From Rhodospirillaceae bacterium (GTDB taxonomy: Bacteria; Pseudomonadota; Alphaproteobacteria; DSM-16000; Inquilinaceae), in the NCBI GenBank assembly GCA_020638575.1, contig JACKIH010000003.1:1097501-1161500 (forward strand): a DNA stretch of 64,000 nucleotides, read 5' to 3'. Below are positions 43,686 through 51,901 of the stretch, piece by piece. The translations under genes were made by a program, and so were the position numbers. Numbering within the stretch: position 1 is the stretch's first letter; each line of letters starts with the position of its first letter. Below the pieces are notes generated by a model. That model did no database searches and was not told where the DNA came from. It worked only from the letters and a program-made list of their open reading frames with translations.

Positions 43686-44738
43686 ATGAAGTTCCTCGAT
43701 GAAGCCAAGGTCTTCGTGAAGAGCGGCGATGGCGGGCCCGGCTGCGCCAGCTTCCGGCGCGAGAAGTTCATCGAGTTCGGCGGCCCCAACGGCGGCAACG
43801 GCGGCCGCGGCGGCGATGTGTTCGTGGAGGCGGTGGGTGGCCTCAACACGTTGATCGACTACCGCTACAAGCAGCATTTCAAGGCCGCCAACGGCCGGCC
43901 CGGCATGGGCCGCGACCGCGACGGGGCGGCCGGCGCATCGGTGACGCTGAAGGTGCCTGTGGGCACCGAAGTGCTGGACGAGGCCCAGGAAACCGTGCTC
44001 GCGGACCTGACGGAGGTGGGCCAGCGCGTCTGCCTGCTCAGCGGCGGCGACGGCGGCTTCGGCAACCTGCACTACAAGTCCTCCACCAACCAGGCGCCGC
44101 GGCGCAAGGATCCCGGCTGGCCAGGTGCGGAAACCTGGATCCGGCTGCGCCTGAAGCTGATCGCCGATGCCGGGCTGGTGGGCCTGCCCAACGCCGGCAA
44201 GTCGACGCTGCTGGCCGCCACCTCGCGCGCCCGGCCGAAGATCGCCGACTATCCGTTCACCACGCTGCACCCCAACCTCGGCGTGGTGGCGGTGGACGAG
44301 CGCGAACTGGTGCTGGCCGATATCCCCGGCCTGATCGAAGGGGCGCATCTCGGCCACGGATTGGGCGACCGCTTCCTGGGGCATATCGAGCGCTGCCGCG
44401 TGCTGGTGCACCTGGTGGACGCCACCGGCGAGGATGTGGCCGATGCCTACCGGGTGGTGCGGGCTGAACTGGCGGCCTACGACGCCGGTCTGGCAGCCAA
44501 GCCGGAACTGGTGGCGCTGAACAAGGTGGATGCACTGGACGCCGCGGCGGCCGAGGCTCGCCGGGGCGAACTGGCCCAGGCGGCCGGCATCGCCCCGGCA
44601 TCGGTGTTCCTGCTGTCCGGTGCGGCCGGCATCGGCACGACGGCGCTGATGCGCGCGGTTGCCGAGCGCATCGACGCAGCCGACCGGGCGGAGCTGCCGC
44701 CGCCGCCCGCCTATCGCGGCCCGGAGCTGGGCTCGTGA
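43686..44738 (+). CDS. obgE: Obg family GTPase
   Basis: 350 residues. The glycine-rich OBG fold (residues 1-158; KSGDGGPGCASFRREKF, GGNGGRGGDVFV) is followed by a G domain with GLPNAGKST, the G3 motif DIPGLIEGAHLGHGLG, NKVD and a G5 region. It is an essential GTPase in 50S assembly and stress control. No C-terminal OCT domain is seen, as is common in alphaproteobacteria. The stop overlaps the GTG of proB (GTGA). Confidence 0.96.
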   Translation: MKFLDEAKVFVKSGDGGPGCASFRREKFIEFGGPNGGNGGRGGDVFVEAVGGLNTLIDYRYKQHFKAANGRPGMGRDRDGAAGASVTLKVPVGTEVLDEAQETVLADLTEVGQRVCLLSGGDGGFGNLHYKSSTNQAPRRKDPGWPGAETWIRLRLKLIADAGLVGLPNAGKSTLLAATSRARPKIADYPFTTLHPNLGVVAVDERELVLADIPGLIEGAHLGHGLGDRFLGHIERCRVLVHLVDATGEDVADAYRVVRAELAAYDAGLAAKPELVALNKVDALDAAAAEARRGELAQAAGIAPASVFLLSGAAGIGTTALMRAVAERIDAADRAELPPPPAYRGPELGS

Positions 44739-45880
44739 CCCCCGACGCCGCGCCCTCCTCGCCCGCCGTCCGCCTCACCGAGGCGCGCCGGCTGGTGGTG
44801 AAGATCGGCTCCGCGCTTCTGGTGGACGAGGCCACGGGGGCCGTCCGCCACCCCTGGCTGGCGGCCCTCAGCCAGGATATTGCCGCCTTGCGCGCCGGCG
44901 GCACCCAAGTGCTGATCGTCACCTCGGGTGCCATCGCCGTGGGACGCGAGCATCTGGGCTTGCGCGGCCGTGCCCTGCGCATCGAGGAGAAACAGGCCGC
45001 CGCCGCCACCGGGCAGATCCGCCTCGCCCATGCCTACCAGGAAGCGCTGGCGGCCGACGGGCTCACCGTCGCCCAGGTGCTGCTGACCCTGGACGATACC
45101 GAACAGCGCCGCCGCCATCTGAATGCGCGGGCGACGCTGGACGCGCTGCTGCGCCTCGGCGTGGTGCCGCTGATCAACGAGAACGACACGGTGGCCACCA
45201 GTGAGATCCGCTTCGGCGACAACGACAGGCTGGCCGCCCGCGTCGCCCAGATGACCAGTGCCGACACCCTGGTGCTGCTGTCGGACGTGGACGGGCTCTA
45301 TACCGGCGACCCCCGGCGCAACCAGCAGGCCATGCACATCCCTGTGGTCAAGGACCTGAGCCCGGAGATCCTGGCCATGGGCGGGGATGCGCCGGTGGGC
45401 TACTCGTCCGGCGGCATGGTGACTAAGCTGGCGGCTGCCCGTATCGCCATGGAGGCGGGCTGCCGCATGGCCATTACCCATGGCCGCGACCCGCACGCGC
45501 TCAAGGCGCTCGACGCGGGCGCGCGCTGCACCTGGTTCCTGCCGTCGTTCGAGCCGCGGGCGGCACGCAAGGGCTGGATCGCCGGTGCGCTGCGCCCGGT
45601 CGGCACCCTGGTGATCGACGATGGAGCGGTGAAGGCGCTCCGCCGCGGCCGGTCGCTGTTGCCGGCGGGCGTGGTGCAGGTGACCGGCACCTTCGACCGC
45701 GGCGACCCGGTTGCCATCGTCGACATGCACGGCACCCATATCGGCCAGGGGCTGTGCGCCTATTCCGCCGCCGATGCCCGTGCCATCGCCGGACGGCGCA
45801 GCCAGGAGATCGAGCGCATCCTCGGGCTGACCGGCCGCGACGAAATGGTCCACCGCGACGATCTGGCCGTCGACCGGTAG
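44735..45880 (+). CDS. proB: glutamate 5-kinase
   Basis: 381 residues. The N-terminal amino acid kinase domain begins LVVKIGSALLV and has VTSGAIAVGREHLGL, NENDTVATSEIRFGDNDRLAARVA and the GMVTKLAAARIAMEAG region. A C-terminal PUA domain (about 275-365) has SLLPAGVVQVTGTFDRGDPV. It makes glutamyl-5-phosphate, the first step of proline synthesis. The GTG start overlaps the obgE stop. proA lies 600 bp downstream with a small gene between. Confidence 0.96.
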   Translation: MTPDAAPSSPAVRLTEARRLVVKIGSALLVDEATGAVRHPWLAALSQDIAALRAGGTQVLIVTSGAIAVGREHLGLRGRALRIEEKQAAAATGQIRLAHAYQEALAADGLTVAQVLLTLDDTEQRRRHLNARATLDALLRLGVVPLINENDTVATSEIRFGDNDRLAARVAQMTSADTLVLLSDVDGLYTGDPRRNQQAMHIPVVKDLSPEILAMGGDAPVGYSSGGMVTKLAAARIAMEAGCRMAITHGRDPHALKALDAGARCTWFLPSFEPRAARKGWIAGALRPVGTLVIDDGAVKALRRGRSLLPAGVVQVTGTFDRGDPVAIVDMHGTHIGQGLCAYSAADARAIAGRRSQEIERILGLTGRDEMVHRDDLAVDR

Positions 45881-45968
45881 GACACATCCCTAAATAGCCC
45901 ATCCCACAACCGTGTCGTGCATGGCTGCCGTCCGCGGGCATTTCGTCTCGCCTCGGCGAGGGATATGT

Positions 45969-45983
45969 GGTATTCTAAATACC
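45969..45983 (+). promoter_or_regulatory. palindrome before the 59-residue gene
   Basis: GGTATT-CTA-AATACC is a perfect inverted repeat in an AT-rich patch 94 bp before the start at 46077. TATTCT within it could serve as a -10 element. It may be an operator of the small gene. Confidence 0.4.
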
Positions 45984-46076
45984 TGTTAAAGTGGTTCATT
46001 GGCGGGAGCGCTGGCGCGTCGCCAAGGGCTGTACTCCTTGGGCGTGCCTGTTCCGAACGCACAACAGGAGGCCGCA

Positions 46077-46256
46077 ATGTCGAAGGTCTATCTCACCCGA
46101 TTCGCCGAAGACCTGCATACGCTGATCGAAGAGCACATCGGCAACGGCGTCCCTCCGGAAGATCTGGTCGATGAGTTGGTCAAGCAGTGCAACAGCACCT
46201 TCGGCCACTACAACATCGAATACATCCGGCGGGTCGAAAGCGAACTCGTTCTGTAG
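46077..46256 (+). CDS. small conserved-looking protein between proB and proA, unknown function
   Basis: 59 residues: MSKVYLTRFAEDLHTLIEEH, then IGNGVPPEDLVDELVKQCN and STFGHYNIEYIRRVESELVL. It is acidic and helical with one cysteine and no recognised domain. A near-perfect Shine-Dalgarno (ACAGGAGG) lies 6 bases before the ATG, and the codon bias is that of a coding frame, so I take it as real. It has its own AT-rich upstream region with a palindrome, so it is probably transcribed separately from proB. Confidence 0.75.
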   Translation: MSKVYLTRFAEDLHTLIEEHIGNGVPPEDLVDELVKQCNSTFGHYNIEYIRRVESELVL

Positions 46257-46455
46257 GGCCGATCGAACGTCATAGCGCGGGACGCGGCGACCGCTGCGAC
46301 CACCGCTTCTGAGGATCCAGGGCTCGGCCAGGCCGGTTACCCGGTCGGGCCGGGACGCATGCGGGGCCGAGTGGGGGCGGTCGCGCATGCGGGCCTGGGA
46401 GGTCACCATGTCGCGCTGGGATCGGCATTGGATCGGCGGCGGTGGACAGGTAGTT

Positions 46456-46468
46456 TGGTCTGAGACCA
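46456..46468 (+). promoter_or_regulatory. palindrome 20 bp before proA
   Basis: TGGTCT-G-AGACCA is a perfect inverted repeat ending 19 bases before the proA ATG. It may be an operator or a translation-control hairpin. The remainder of 46257-46487 shows no gene. Confidence 0.35.
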
Positions 46469-46487
46469 GCATCGCCAGGACCGCCCG

Positions 46488-47780
46488 ATGTCGATCGCCC
46501 ACGACCTGCACCACGACGCCCCCCACGACTTGACCGAGGAAGTCCGTGCCATCGCGGTGCGCGCCAAGGCAGCCTCGGCCGTGCTGGCCCAGGCGCCGAC
46601 CGCCGCCAAGGACCACGCGCTGATCGCCGCGGCGGCGGAGCTGCGCCGCCGTGCCGACGACCTGCTCGCTGCCAACGCGCTGGACGTGACAGTGGCCGAG
46701 GCGGCCGGCATGGCGCCGGCCTTCATCGACCGGTTGACGCTGACGCCCGCGCGGATCGACGCCATGGCCGCAGGGCTGAACGCCATCGCCGCCTTCCCCG
46801 ATCCGGTGGGCGCCACCCTGGCGGAATGGACCCGGCCCAACGGGTTGCGCATCCAACGCGTGCGCGTGCCCCTGGGCGTCGTTGCCGTCATCTTCGAAAG
46901 CCGGCCCAACGTTACCGCCGATGCCGGGGCGCTGTGCCTGAAAGCCGGCAACGCCGCCATCCTGCGCGGCGGGTCGGACAGCCTGAACAGCGCCAAGGCC
47001 ATCGCCGCGGCCCTGCACGCCGGGCTGGCGGAGGCCGGGCTGCCGGAAGATGCCATCCAGCTCGTCGCCACCCGCGACCGGGCGGCCGTGGGCGCCCTGC
47101 TGGCGCTCGACGACCTGATCGACGTGGTGGTGCCGCGCGGCGGCAAATCCCTGATCGCGCGGGTGGCGGAGGAGTCGCGGATCCCCGTGCTGAAGCACCT
47201 GGACGGCATCTGCCACGTCTATCTGGACCGCGACGCCGATCCCGAGATCGCCCGCACGGTCACGCTGAACGCCAAGATGCGCCGGGTGGGCATCTGCGGA
47301 GCGGCGGAAACCCTGCTGGTGGACACGGCCCTCAGCGACGACGTGGTGCGCCCGGTGCTCGACGACCTCATCGCAGCCGGCTGCGAACTGCGCGGCGACG
47401 CGGCGATCCGCGCGCTCGATGCCCGCATCCGCCCGGCGACGGAGGAGGATTGGGCGACGGAGTATCTGGCCCCCATCCTTTCGGTGCGCCGGGTGGACGG
47501 GGTGGAGGCGGCGATCGCCCATATCGGCCGCTACGGCTCCCACCACACCGAGTGCATCGTGACGGAGAACGAGGCGGCGGCGGAGCATTTCTTCGCGGCG
47601 GTGGATTCGGCCATCCTGCTGCTCAATGCCTCGACCCAGTTCGCCGACGGCGGGGAGTTCGGCATGGGCGCGGAAATCGGCATCTCCACCGGCAAGCTGC
47701 ACGCCCGCGGGCCCGTCGGGGTGAACGAGCTGACCACCTACAAGTACCAGGTGCGCGGTACCGGCCAGGTCCGCCCATGA
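46488..47780 (+). CDS. proA: glutamate-5-semialdehyde dehydrogenase
   Basis: 430 residues. Aldehyde dehydrogenase fold: RVPLGVVAVIFESRPNVTAD, LKAGNAAILRGGSDS and the catalytic Cys in MRRVGICGAAETLLVD, then GSHHTECIVTEN and FADGGEFGMGAEIGIST. It reduces glutamyl-5-phosphate, the second step of proline synthesis. It is followed closely (45 bp) by nadD. Confidence 0.96.
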   Translation: MSIAHDLHHDAPHDLTEEVRAIAVRAKAASAVLAQAPTAAKDHALIAAAAELRRRADDLLAANALDVTVAEAAGMAPAFIDRLTLTPARIDAMAAGLNAIAAFPDPVGATLAEWTRPNGLRIQRVRVPLGVVAVIFESRPNVTADAGALCLKAGNAAILRGGSDSLNSAKAIAAALHAGLAEAGLPEDAIQLVATRDRAAVGALLALDDLIDVVVPRGGKSLIARVAEESRIPVLKHLDGICHVYLDRDADPEIARTVTLNAKMRRVGICGAAETLLVDTALSDDVVRPVLDDLIAAGCELRGDAAIRALDARIRPATEEDWATEYLAPILSVRRVDGVEAAIAHIGRYGSHHTECIVTENEAAAEHFFAAVDSAILLLNASTQFADGGEFGMGAEIGISTGKLHARGPVGVNELTTYKYQVRGTGQVRP

Positions 47781-47825
47781 CCGCGCCCTGCCCGCCGGCA
47801 ACCGCCATGCCCGCCGCGTGAGCCC

Positions 47826-48461
47826 ATGGAAGTCGCCAAGACGGGCTGGCCCCTGCCGGCACCCACGGTCGGGCTGCTCGGCGGATCGTTCAATCCGGCC
47901 CATGAGGGTCATCTGTGGATCAGCCGCCAGGCGCTGACGCGCTTGGGGCTCCACCAGGTGTGGTGGCTGGTCTCCCCCCAGAACCCGCTGAAGCCGAGCG
48001 CCGGCATGGCCCGCCAGGCGAGCCGCATCGCCCATGCCGGGCGCGTCGCCACCGACCCGCGCATCCGCGTTACCGGGTTGGAGGCCGACCTGGGCACGAC
48101 CTTCACCGCCGATACCCTGCCGGCGCTCGCGCGGCGCTTCCCGCGCACCCGCTTCGTCTGGCTGATGGGGGCGGACAATCTGTTGCAGATTTCGCACTGG
48201 CAGCGCTGGCCACAAATCTTTCACGCCGCCGTCGTTGCGGTGTTCGACCGTGGTTCTTATTCTAGACAAGTGGCGTGGGCGACGGGCGCACGCCGGTTTG
48301 CGCGACAACGGCTCTCGGAGCGTGAATGCCACGGCTTGGCCCAGCGGCGGCCCCCCCAATGGGTGCTGCTGCACATACCCCGCCACCCCGCATCGGCGAC
48401 TGCGTTGCGCGCCAGCGGCCGGGCGTTGATCGACCCGCCGCAGACCATCGACCCCGCGTGA
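47826..48461 (+). CDS. nadD: nicotinate-nucleotide adenylyltransferase
   Basis: 211 residues. Nucleotidyltransferase motifs: GLLGGSFNPAHEGHLWIS (HxGH site), LVSPQNPLK and FVWLMGADNLLQISHWQRW, with SATALRASG (SxTxxR-like) near the end. It makes nicotinate adenine dinucleotide in NAD synthesis. Start ATG at 47826. rsfS follows after 43 bp, the classical nadD-rsfS-rlmH order. Confidence 0.95.
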   Translation: MEVAKTGWPLPAPTVGLLGGSFNPAHEGHLWISRQALTRLGLHQVWWLVSPQNPLKPSAGMARQASRIAHAGRVATDPRIRVTGLEADLGTTFTADTLPALARRFPRTRFVWLMGADNLLQISHWQRWPQIFHAAVVAVFDRGSYSRQVAWATGARRFARQRLSERECHGLAQRRPPQWVLLHIPRHPASATALRASGRALIDPPQTIDPA

Positions 48462-48504
48462 ATTCCCCCATCCAACGTGCCGGTGCGCCGGCCAGAACCC
48501 AGAG

Positions 48505-48951
48505 GTGACAGCCATATACACGCAGGCCCAGACACTCCGTTACGAGCCCCCGATCCCGGGTGCGCTGCCAGCGGACGGAGCCGGATCAGCCGAACTCGTC
48601 GACCTGATCCGCCAATGTTTGGACGACAACAAGGCCGAGGACCTGGTGGTGATCGACCTGGTGGGCAAGACCACCATCGCCGACGCCATGGTGGTGGCCT
48701 CCGGCCGCTCGGCCCGCCAGGTGTCCGCCATGGCCGACCACCTGGCCGAACGGCTCAAGGGCAAGGTGCCGGGCCCCATCGGTTTGGAGGGCCAGGCGCA
48801 GGCCGACTGGGTGCTGATCGATGCCGGCGACGTGATCGTGCATCTGTTCCGCCCGGAAGTGCGGGCCTTCTACCGCATCGAAGAGATGTGGGGGGTGAGC
48901 ACGCCGGTCACCCGCGCCGATCCCCGCCAGCTTCCCAGACCGCCCGCTTGA
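48505..48951 (+). CDS. rsfS: ribosome silencing factor RsfS
   Basis: 148 residues. The RsfS/Iojap domain has LVDLIRQCLDDNKAEDLVVID, ADAMVVASGRSARQVSAMADHL and DWVLIDAGDVIVHLFRPEVRAFY. It binds L14 and blocks subunit joining in starvation. The N-terminal 30 residues are extra and the C-terminus is extended; the GTG start at 48505 could be wrong, and a later start is possible. It lies between nadD and rlmH. Confidence 0.93.
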   Translation: MTAIYTQAQTLRYEPPIPGALPADGAGSAELVDLIRQCLDDNKAEDLVVIDLVGKTTIADAMVVASGRSARQVSAMADHLAERLKGKVPGPIGLEGQAQADWVLIDAGDVIVHLFRPEVRAFYRIEEMWGVSTPVTRADPRQLPRPPA

Positions 48952-48999
48952 GCCGCGCCTACCCCGGTTCGCGCCGGGCAGGACCTCGCCGGTAGCTCC

Positions 49000-49470
49000 G
49001 TGCGCCTTACCCTGCATGCGGTCGGCCGCGCCCGCCGGGATCCGCTGGCCGCGGTGGTGGCCGACTATGCCAAGCGGCTGGCGGGCGGGCCGCTGTCGCC
49101 GCTGGCCGTGCGCGAGGTGGAGGTCAGCCGGGCCGCCACCGCACTTCTGCGCAAGCAGGCGGAAGCCGAAGCGCTGCTGGCCGGCGTCGCGGAGGGCGCG
49201 GTGCTGGTGGCGCTGGACGAGCGCGGCCGCGACCTCGCCAGCGTCGAATTGGCCGAGCGCCTGGGCGCCTGGCGCGACGACGGCGTGCGCGAGGCGGCCT
49301 TCGTGATCGGCGGGCCGGACGGGCTGGCGCCTGGCGTGACCGCACGCGCCGACCTGGTGCTGGCCTTCGGCCGGGCCACCTGGCCGCACCTGATGGTGCG
49401 CGCCATGCTCACCGAGCAGCTCTACCGTGCCGCGTGCATCCTGGCCGGGCACCCGTATCATCGGGCGTGA
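49000..49470 (+). CDS. rlmH: 23S rRNA (pseudouridine1915-N3)-methyltransferase
   Basis: 156 residues. SPOUT-class fold with the cofactor knot: AAFVIGGPDGLAPGV, LAFGRATWPHLMVRAMLTEQ and LYRAACILAGHPYHRA. The HPYHR end is characteristic of RlmH. It methylates Psi1915 in helix 69 of 23S rRNA. Start GTG at 49000. The phosphoglycerate mutase gene follows after 65 bp. Confidence 0.95.
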   Translation: MRLTLHAVGRARRDPLAAVVADYAKRLAGGPLSPLAVREVEVSRAATALLRKQAEAEALLAGVAEGAVLVALDERGRDLASVELAERLGAWRDDGVREAAFVIGGPDGLAPGVTARADLVLAFGRATWPHLMVRAMLTEQLYRAACILAGHPYHRA

Positions 49471-49535
49471 AACGCGGCTATAGTGCCGGCGATTTTCCAG
49501 CCCAGACCCCGCTATCGATGAGGAGGCCCCTCTCC

Positions 49536-50288
49536 ATGCCCTCGACCCTGATTCTGCTGCGCCATGGCCAGAGCGACTGGAACCTGCAGAACCGATTCAC
49601 CGGCTGGGTCGATGTCGACCTGTCGGAAACCGGCATGGCCGAAGCCAAGGCCGGCGGCGAGATGATGGCCGCCGAAGGCTACAAGGTGGACATCCTCTTC
49701 ACCTCCGTCCTCAAGCGCGCCATCCGCACCTCCATGATCGCGCTGGATGTGATGGACCAGCTCTGGGTGCCGGTGGAGCGTTCCTGGCGGCTGAACGAGC
49801 GCCACTACGGCGGCCTCACCGGGCTCAACAAGGCAGAGACGGCGGCCAAGTACGGCGACGACCAGGTGCTGGTGTGGCGGCGCAGCTATGCCACCCCGCC
49901 GCCGGTGATGGAAGAAAGCCACCCGGACAATCCGAAGAACGACCGGCGCTACCAGCACCTCGACATCCCGGTCGCCGACATCCCGATGACGGAAAGCCTG
50001 GCGACGACGCTGGAGCGCGTGCTGCCCTACTGGCACGGCAGCATCGTGCCGGAACTCACCCCCGGCCGCACCGTGATGATCGCCGCCCACGGCAACAGCC
50101 TGCGGGCGCTGGTGAAGCACCTGGACAACATGAGCGAAGACGAGATCATCAAGCTCAACATCCCCACCGGCGTGCCGCTGGTCTACGAACTGGACGACAA
50201 CCAGGGCGTCCTCTCCAGCCGCTACCTGGGCGATCCCGAAGCGGTGGCGGCAGCAGCCGCCGCCGTCGCCAACCAGGGGCGCGCCTGA
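49536..50288 (+). CDS. gpmA: 2,3-bisphosphoglycerate-dependent phosphoglycerate mutase
   Basis: 250 residues. Phosphohistidine motif LILLRHGQSDWNLQNRFTGW, RSWRLNERHYGGLTGLNKAE and the second His in MIAAHGNSLRALVKHLD, all GpmA hallmarks. It interconverts 3- and 2-phosphoglycerate in glycolysis. The ATG at 49536 follows AGGAGG by 9 bases. The downstream EnvC-like frame begins at a CTG overlapping this gene's TGA stop (CTGA). Confidence 0.93.
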   Translation: MPSTLILLRHGQSDWNLQNRFTGWVDVDLSETGMAEAKAGGEMMAAEGYKVDILFTSVLKRAIRTSMIALDVMDQLWVPVERSWRLNERHYGGLTGLNKAETAAKYGDDQVLVWRRSYATPPPVMEESHPDNPKNDRRYQHLDIPVADIPMTESLATTLERVLPYWHGSIVPELTPGRTVMIAAHGNSLRALVKHLDNMSEDEIIKLNIPTGVPLVYELDDNQGVLSSRYLGDPEAVAAAAAAVANQGRA

Positions 50289-51901
50289 CCGCCCGCCGGT
50301 GCGGCCGCAGCGGCCGGCGCCCAGCCCCTGGGCTCGGCGCCGCGGCCGTTCTTGCGGCTGCGCTGGCACTCGCCTCCGCGGCCCCGGCACAGGAGGGGGC
50401 AGCGCCCGCAGGCGCTGCGGAAACGCCCGCCGAAGATGCTGCCGGCCGGCTTGACCGCGTGGGCGATGCACTCGACCAGATCCGCGACCAGGGCTCCACC
50501 CTGGCGCGCGAACTGGACGCGGTGGAAGGCGAACTGGAGGAGCTGCGGGACCGGCTGGTCGCCTCCACCGACCGGGTGCAGGTGCTGCACCACCAGATCG
50601 CCGAGGTGGCAGCGGAGATCGCCGTTCTCGACGCCGCGGAGCTGCGGCTGGACGACCAGATCACCGCCGGGCGCCGCCAGATCGCGGTGATGGTGGAATC
50701 GCTCCACCGCCTTGCCCGGGTGCCGTCCGGCCTGCTGCTGGGCCTCGATGAAGCCCCCATGGACCGCTTCCGCGCCGGTGTGATCGTGCGCTCCGGCATC
50801 GCATCGCTGCGCACCGCCATGGCGCAGCATGCCGCGCGCATCGAACGGCTGCAGGCCATCCGTGCCACCCATGTGGTCCGCCGCGACCACCTGCAGCAGC
50901 TACGCGCCGACCTGGACCTGCGCACCGCCAGCCTCCAGGCCGATATCGAGCGCCGGCAGTGGCTGATCGACCGGGCGCGCGAGGCGGTGTCGCTGACCCA
51001 GGGGCCGCTCGACGCGCTGGCGGAAGAAACCGGCGACCTTGGACGCATCGTCGCCGATCTGGAAGCCCGCGAGCCGGTGACCTTGCCGCCCCAGGCGGTG
51101 GCCGCGGCGGTGCGCGACGTGGTGGCCGAAGCCCGCGGCGGCGGGGCGGCGTCGCTGAGCCCGGTGGAGGCCACCGTCCCCGGCGACCTCAACGGCCTAT
51201 GGTTCGGCAACGCCCAGATCGCCGCGGCGGCCCGCGGCCTGGCCCAATCGCCCACCCTGCTTCCCACGGAGTTGGACGAGCGCACGGCGCTGGCCATGCT
51301 CGCCCCCGACACGCCGCTGATGGACCTGATCCGCCGCGACGACGGCCTGATGTTCGAGGGCCTGCGCCCGGCGGTGCCGGTGGAGGGCCTGATGGGCGGC
51401 GATGCCGTCACCCTGCCGCCGCGGCCGCTGGACGGCGTCTCCGGTGCCGTGGTCGCCAGCACCGGACCGACCCGCGACCTCCTGCCGCTGCCGGTGATCG
51501 ACGGCGTGGTGCTGCCGGTGGACGGCTGGGTGGAAAGCCAGTACGGCGACCCCGACCTGCTGGGCGAACCGCTGAGCGGCATTCGCGTCCGGACGGGTAC
51601 GGGCTCACCGGTGGTGTCGCCGCTGGACGGCACGGTCCGCTTCGCCGGCGAGCTGCCGTCCTACGGCGAAACCTTGATCCTGGAACACGCCGACGGATAC
51701 CATTCGGTGATCGCCGGGCTCGGTCGGATCAATGTGGCGGTGGGCCAGGAAGTGCTCCTGGGGGAACCGGTGGGTGTGGTTTCCGCGCCACAAAACGATC
51801 ACAGTGGTACGTCGATTCTGTACTACGAGCTGCGCCAGCGTGGTCGCCCGGTCGACCCACTGGAGCGCCTGGGCGCGGTGCAACGGAGAGGATCACCATG
51901 A
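50285..51901 (+). CDS. envC: EnvC-like murein hydrolase activator (degenerate LytM)
   Basis: About 538 residues. Signal peptide (AAVLAAALALASAAPA), then long coiled coils (about 45-260; RDQGSTLARELDAVEGELEE) and a C-terminal LytM/M23 domain (about 405-520). The domain lacks the zinc ligands: where active enzymes have HxGxD it has GIRVRTG, and where they have HxH it has LYYELR. So it should activate an amidase rather than cut peptidoglycan, as EnvC does. No ATG, GTG or TTG start is found at the 5' end in frame; CTG at 50285, after AGGGG and overlapping the gpmA stop, is the best candidate. The ctpA ATG overlaps its stop (ATGA). Confidence 0.85.
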   Translation: MTARRCGRSGRRPAPGLGAAAVLAAALALASAAPAQEGAAPAGAAETPAEDAAGRLDRVGDALDQIRDQGSTLARELDAVEGELEELRDRLVASTDRVQVLHHQIAEVAAEIAVLDAAELRLDDQITAGRRQIAVMVESLHRLARVPSGLLLGLDEAPMDRFRAGVIVRSGIASLRTAMAQHAARIERLQAIRATHVVRRDHLQQLRADLDLRTASLQADIERRQWLIDRAREAVSLTQGPLDALAEETGDLGRIVADLEAREPVTLPPQAVAAAVRDVVAEARGGGAASLSPVEATVPGDLNGLWFGNAQIAAAARGLAQSPTLLPTELDERTALAMLAPDTPLMDLIRRDDGLMFEGLRPAVPVEGLMGGDAVTLPPRPLDGVSGAVVASTGPTRDLLPLPVIDGVVLPVDGWVESQYGDPDLLGEPLSGIRVRTGTGSPVVSPLDGTVRFAGELPSYGETLILEHADGYHSVIAGLGRINVAVGQEVLLGEPVGVVSAPQNDHSGTSILYYELRQRGRPVDPLERLGAVQRRGSP

